From Massilia aurea (GTDB lineage Bacteria > Pseudomonadota > Gammaproteobacteria > Burkholderiales > Burkholderiaceae_D): a stretch of 64,000 nucleotides of DNA. Positions 62,538-64,000 of this stretch are shown piece by piece. How positions within the stretch are numbered: the stretch's first letter is position 1; each line of letters begins with the position of its first letter. The notes below the pieces were generated by a model. It searched no databases, was not told where the DNA came from, and worked only from the letters and a program-made list of their open reading frames with translations. A program made the position numbers and the translations under genes. The stretch lies in contig NZ_JACHBX010000004.1 of NCBI RefSeq assembly GCF_014200505.1, positions 496,001-560,000 on the forward strand. The letters run 5' to 3'.

Positions 62538-64000
62538 ATGAAACTCTTAGACGACAAAACCGAAATTGGCCAGGCGCTTCGCGCTTTCAAGCGCACCTTT
62601 ATCACGATTGGTGTCTTCAGCGCCATTATCAATCTTCTGATGCTGGTGCCATCCCTGTACATGCTGCAGGTTTACGACCGCGTACTGGCAAGCCGCAACG
62701 AGATCACGCTACTCATGCTGACGCTGATCATGCTGGGGGCCTACCTGTTCATGGGCGCACTGGAGGTCATCCGCTCTTTCATTCTGGTGCGTGTGGGTGC
62801 ACGCTTCGACATGATGATGAACAAGCGCGTGTACACCGCATCATTCGAGCAGAACCTGAAGCAGGCGGGTGCGAATGCCGGTCAGGCCCTGAACGACTTG
62901 ACCACCTTGCGTCAGTTTTTGACGGGCAATGCATTGTTCGCGTTCTTTGATGCCCCCTGGTTCCCAATCTATTTGTTGGTGATTTTCATGTTCGACCCGA
63001 TGCTGGGTCTGTTTGCCTTGGGCGGCACCATTATCCTGGTGATCCTGGCGGTGGTGAACGAGCGCATCACCAAGAAGCCGTTGAATGAAGCCAACACTAT
63101 GGCGATTTCGGCCAGCACGCTGGCCACCAACAACCTGCGCAATGCAGAGGTCATCGAATCGATGGGCATGTTGCCTAACTTGATGGGGCGCTGGTTCAAA
63201 TTGCATGGCAAGTTTTTGAACCTGCAGGCAGAGGCAAGCCAGAAGGCCGGCAGCATTGGCGCCGCGACCAAGTTCGTGCAGACCTCGATGCAGTCGCTGG
63301 TGCTGGGCCTGGGTGCCCTGCTGGTGATTGACCACAAAATCACGGCCGGTATGATGATCGCCGCATCGATCCTGCTCGGTCGCACAATGCAGCCGGTGCA
63401 GCAAGTGATCGGTGTCTGGAAGAGCTGGGCAACCACCCGCAGTGCGCACGAGCGCCTGACCAAACTGCTCGAGACGAACCCGAAACGCGAGGCCGGCATG
63501 GCGCTGCCCAAGCCAAGCGGCAACCTGACGCTGGAAGGCGTCACTGCGGCGCCGCCCGGGATGCGCAATCCAATCGTCAAGAACGTCTCTTTTGGCATCC
63601 TTCCCGGGGACGTGCTTGGCGTAATCGGACCGAGCGGTTCCGGCAAGTCGACGCTGGCGCGGTTGCTGGTTGGCGTATGGCCAGCAATGATGGGCAAGGT
63701 GCGTCTGGATGGCGCCGATATCTATAGCTGGAACAAGGCTGAACTTGGCCCGCACATGGGTTACCTGCCGCAGGATATTGAATTGTTTGGCGGTACCGTC
63801 AGCGAAAACATTGCCCGTTTTGGCGACGTGGATGCTGAAAAAGTGGTCGAAGCCGCCAAGCGCGCTGGTGTGCATGACATGATCCTGCACTTCCCCGAAG
63901 GTTACGACACCCGGCTCGGCGATGGCGGCGGTGGCCTGTCTGGCGGCCAGCGGCAACGGCTGGGCCTGGCGCGCGCAATGTATGGCGACCCTGCCTTGAT
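62538..64000 (+). CDS. Type I secretion system permease/ATPase (PrtD/HasD type), 3' end outside window
   Basis: 487 codons are present and the frame is open at the window end, so the protein is cut. ATG 62538 starts MKLLDDKTEIGQALRAFK. Residues 20-320 hold the membrane domain, beginning with LLMLVPSLYMLQVYDRVL and NEITLLMLTL, typical of PrtD-like exporters that lack a C39-peptidase-like N-terminus. The nucleotide-binding domain has Walker A GPSGSGKSTLARLL, Q-loop LPQDIELFGG and signature LSGGQRQRLGLARA. It should export the DUF4214 protein with a membrane-fusion partner that would be encoded just beyond 64000. Confidence 0.95.
   Translation, partial: MKLLDDKTEIGQALRAFKRTFITIGVFSAIINLLMLVPSLYMLQVYDRVLASRNEITLLMLTLIMLGAYLFMGALEVIRSFILVRVGARFDMMMNKRVYTASFEQNLKQAGANAGQALNDLTTLRQFLTGNALFAFFDAPWFPIYLLVIFMFDPMLGLFALGGTIILVILAVVNERITKKPLNEANTMAISASTLATNNLRNAEVIESMGMLPNLMGRWFKLHGKFLNLQAEASQKAGSIGAATKFVQTSMQSLVLGLGALLVIDHKITAGMMIAASILLGRTMQPVQQVIGVWKSWATTRSAHERLTKLLETNPKREAGMALPKPSGNLTLEGVTAAPPGMRNPIVKNVSFGILPGDVLGVIGPSGSGKSTLARLLVGVWPAMMGKVRLDGADIYSWNKAELGPHMGYLPQDIELFGGTVSENIARFGDVDAEKVVEAAKRAGVHDMILHFPEGYDTRLGDGGGGLSGGQRQRLGLARAMYGDPAL

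Overview
This window looks like a chromosomal segment of a high-GC betaproteobacterium of the Oxalobacteraceae (Massilia, Duganella or Janthinobacterium type). Reasons: rpsU, yqeY, dnaG and rpoD lie together in the macromolecular-synthesis arrangement with betaproteobacterial-looking proteins; there are many sensor kinases and cyclic-nucleotide enzymes; and there is a DUF4214 secreted protein beside a type I secretion ATPase. The genus is inference.

Layout. 1-7202 is core: the end of a ybiB-like gene, a BaiN/YhiN flavoprotein, rpsU, yqeY, dnaG, rpoD and a tRNA-Ile2(CAU). 7203 to about 21600 is an accessory island with lower GC and different codon use, starting directly after the tRNA. It holds a complete BREX type 1 phage-defence operon (brxA, brxB, brxC, pglX, pglZ, brxL) led by a small ribbon-helix-helix gene, then about 500 bases with four copies of a palindrome and a small secreted protein. 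21600-37000 is ordinary accessory chromosome: an RsbRD-type kinase, RNase Z, an Rrf2/flavoprotein pair, a PAS-GGDEF diguanylate cyclase, a CHASE-PAS histidine kinase, a cupredoxin-like protein that seems to have lost its metal ligands, a LON-domain protein, an anti-sigma-like protein, a DEAD-box helicase and a blue-light LOV histidine kinase.

37160-53825 is for surface polysaccharide: an acyltransferase with an SGNH domain, then a tightly packed nine-gene minus-strand operon (Wzm/Wzt ABC exporter, FkbM methyltransferase, a 1428-residue triple glycosyltransferase, a HAD-UbiA fusion resembling decaprenyl-phosphate phosphoribosyltransferase, two large membrane glycosyltransferase-like proteins, a GtrB-like GT2 and GtrA). 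This suggests an exported polysaccharide carrying side residues added from polyprenyl-phosphate sugars.

54018-64000 appears to be a cAMP-controlled secretion region. It has a Crp-family regulator, a CHASE2 class III adenylate cyclase, a TPR/outer-membrane-barrel protein, a FecR-domain protein, an abundant-looking cysteine-free DUF4214 protein and its probable type I secretion ATPase (cut by the window end). Three perfect TGTGA-N6-TCACA palindromes stand in front of the last three genes, each placed like a class II CRP site next to a -10 box. This local circuit is the strongest unexpected signal in the window. No insertion sequence, rRNA or CRISPR array was seen.
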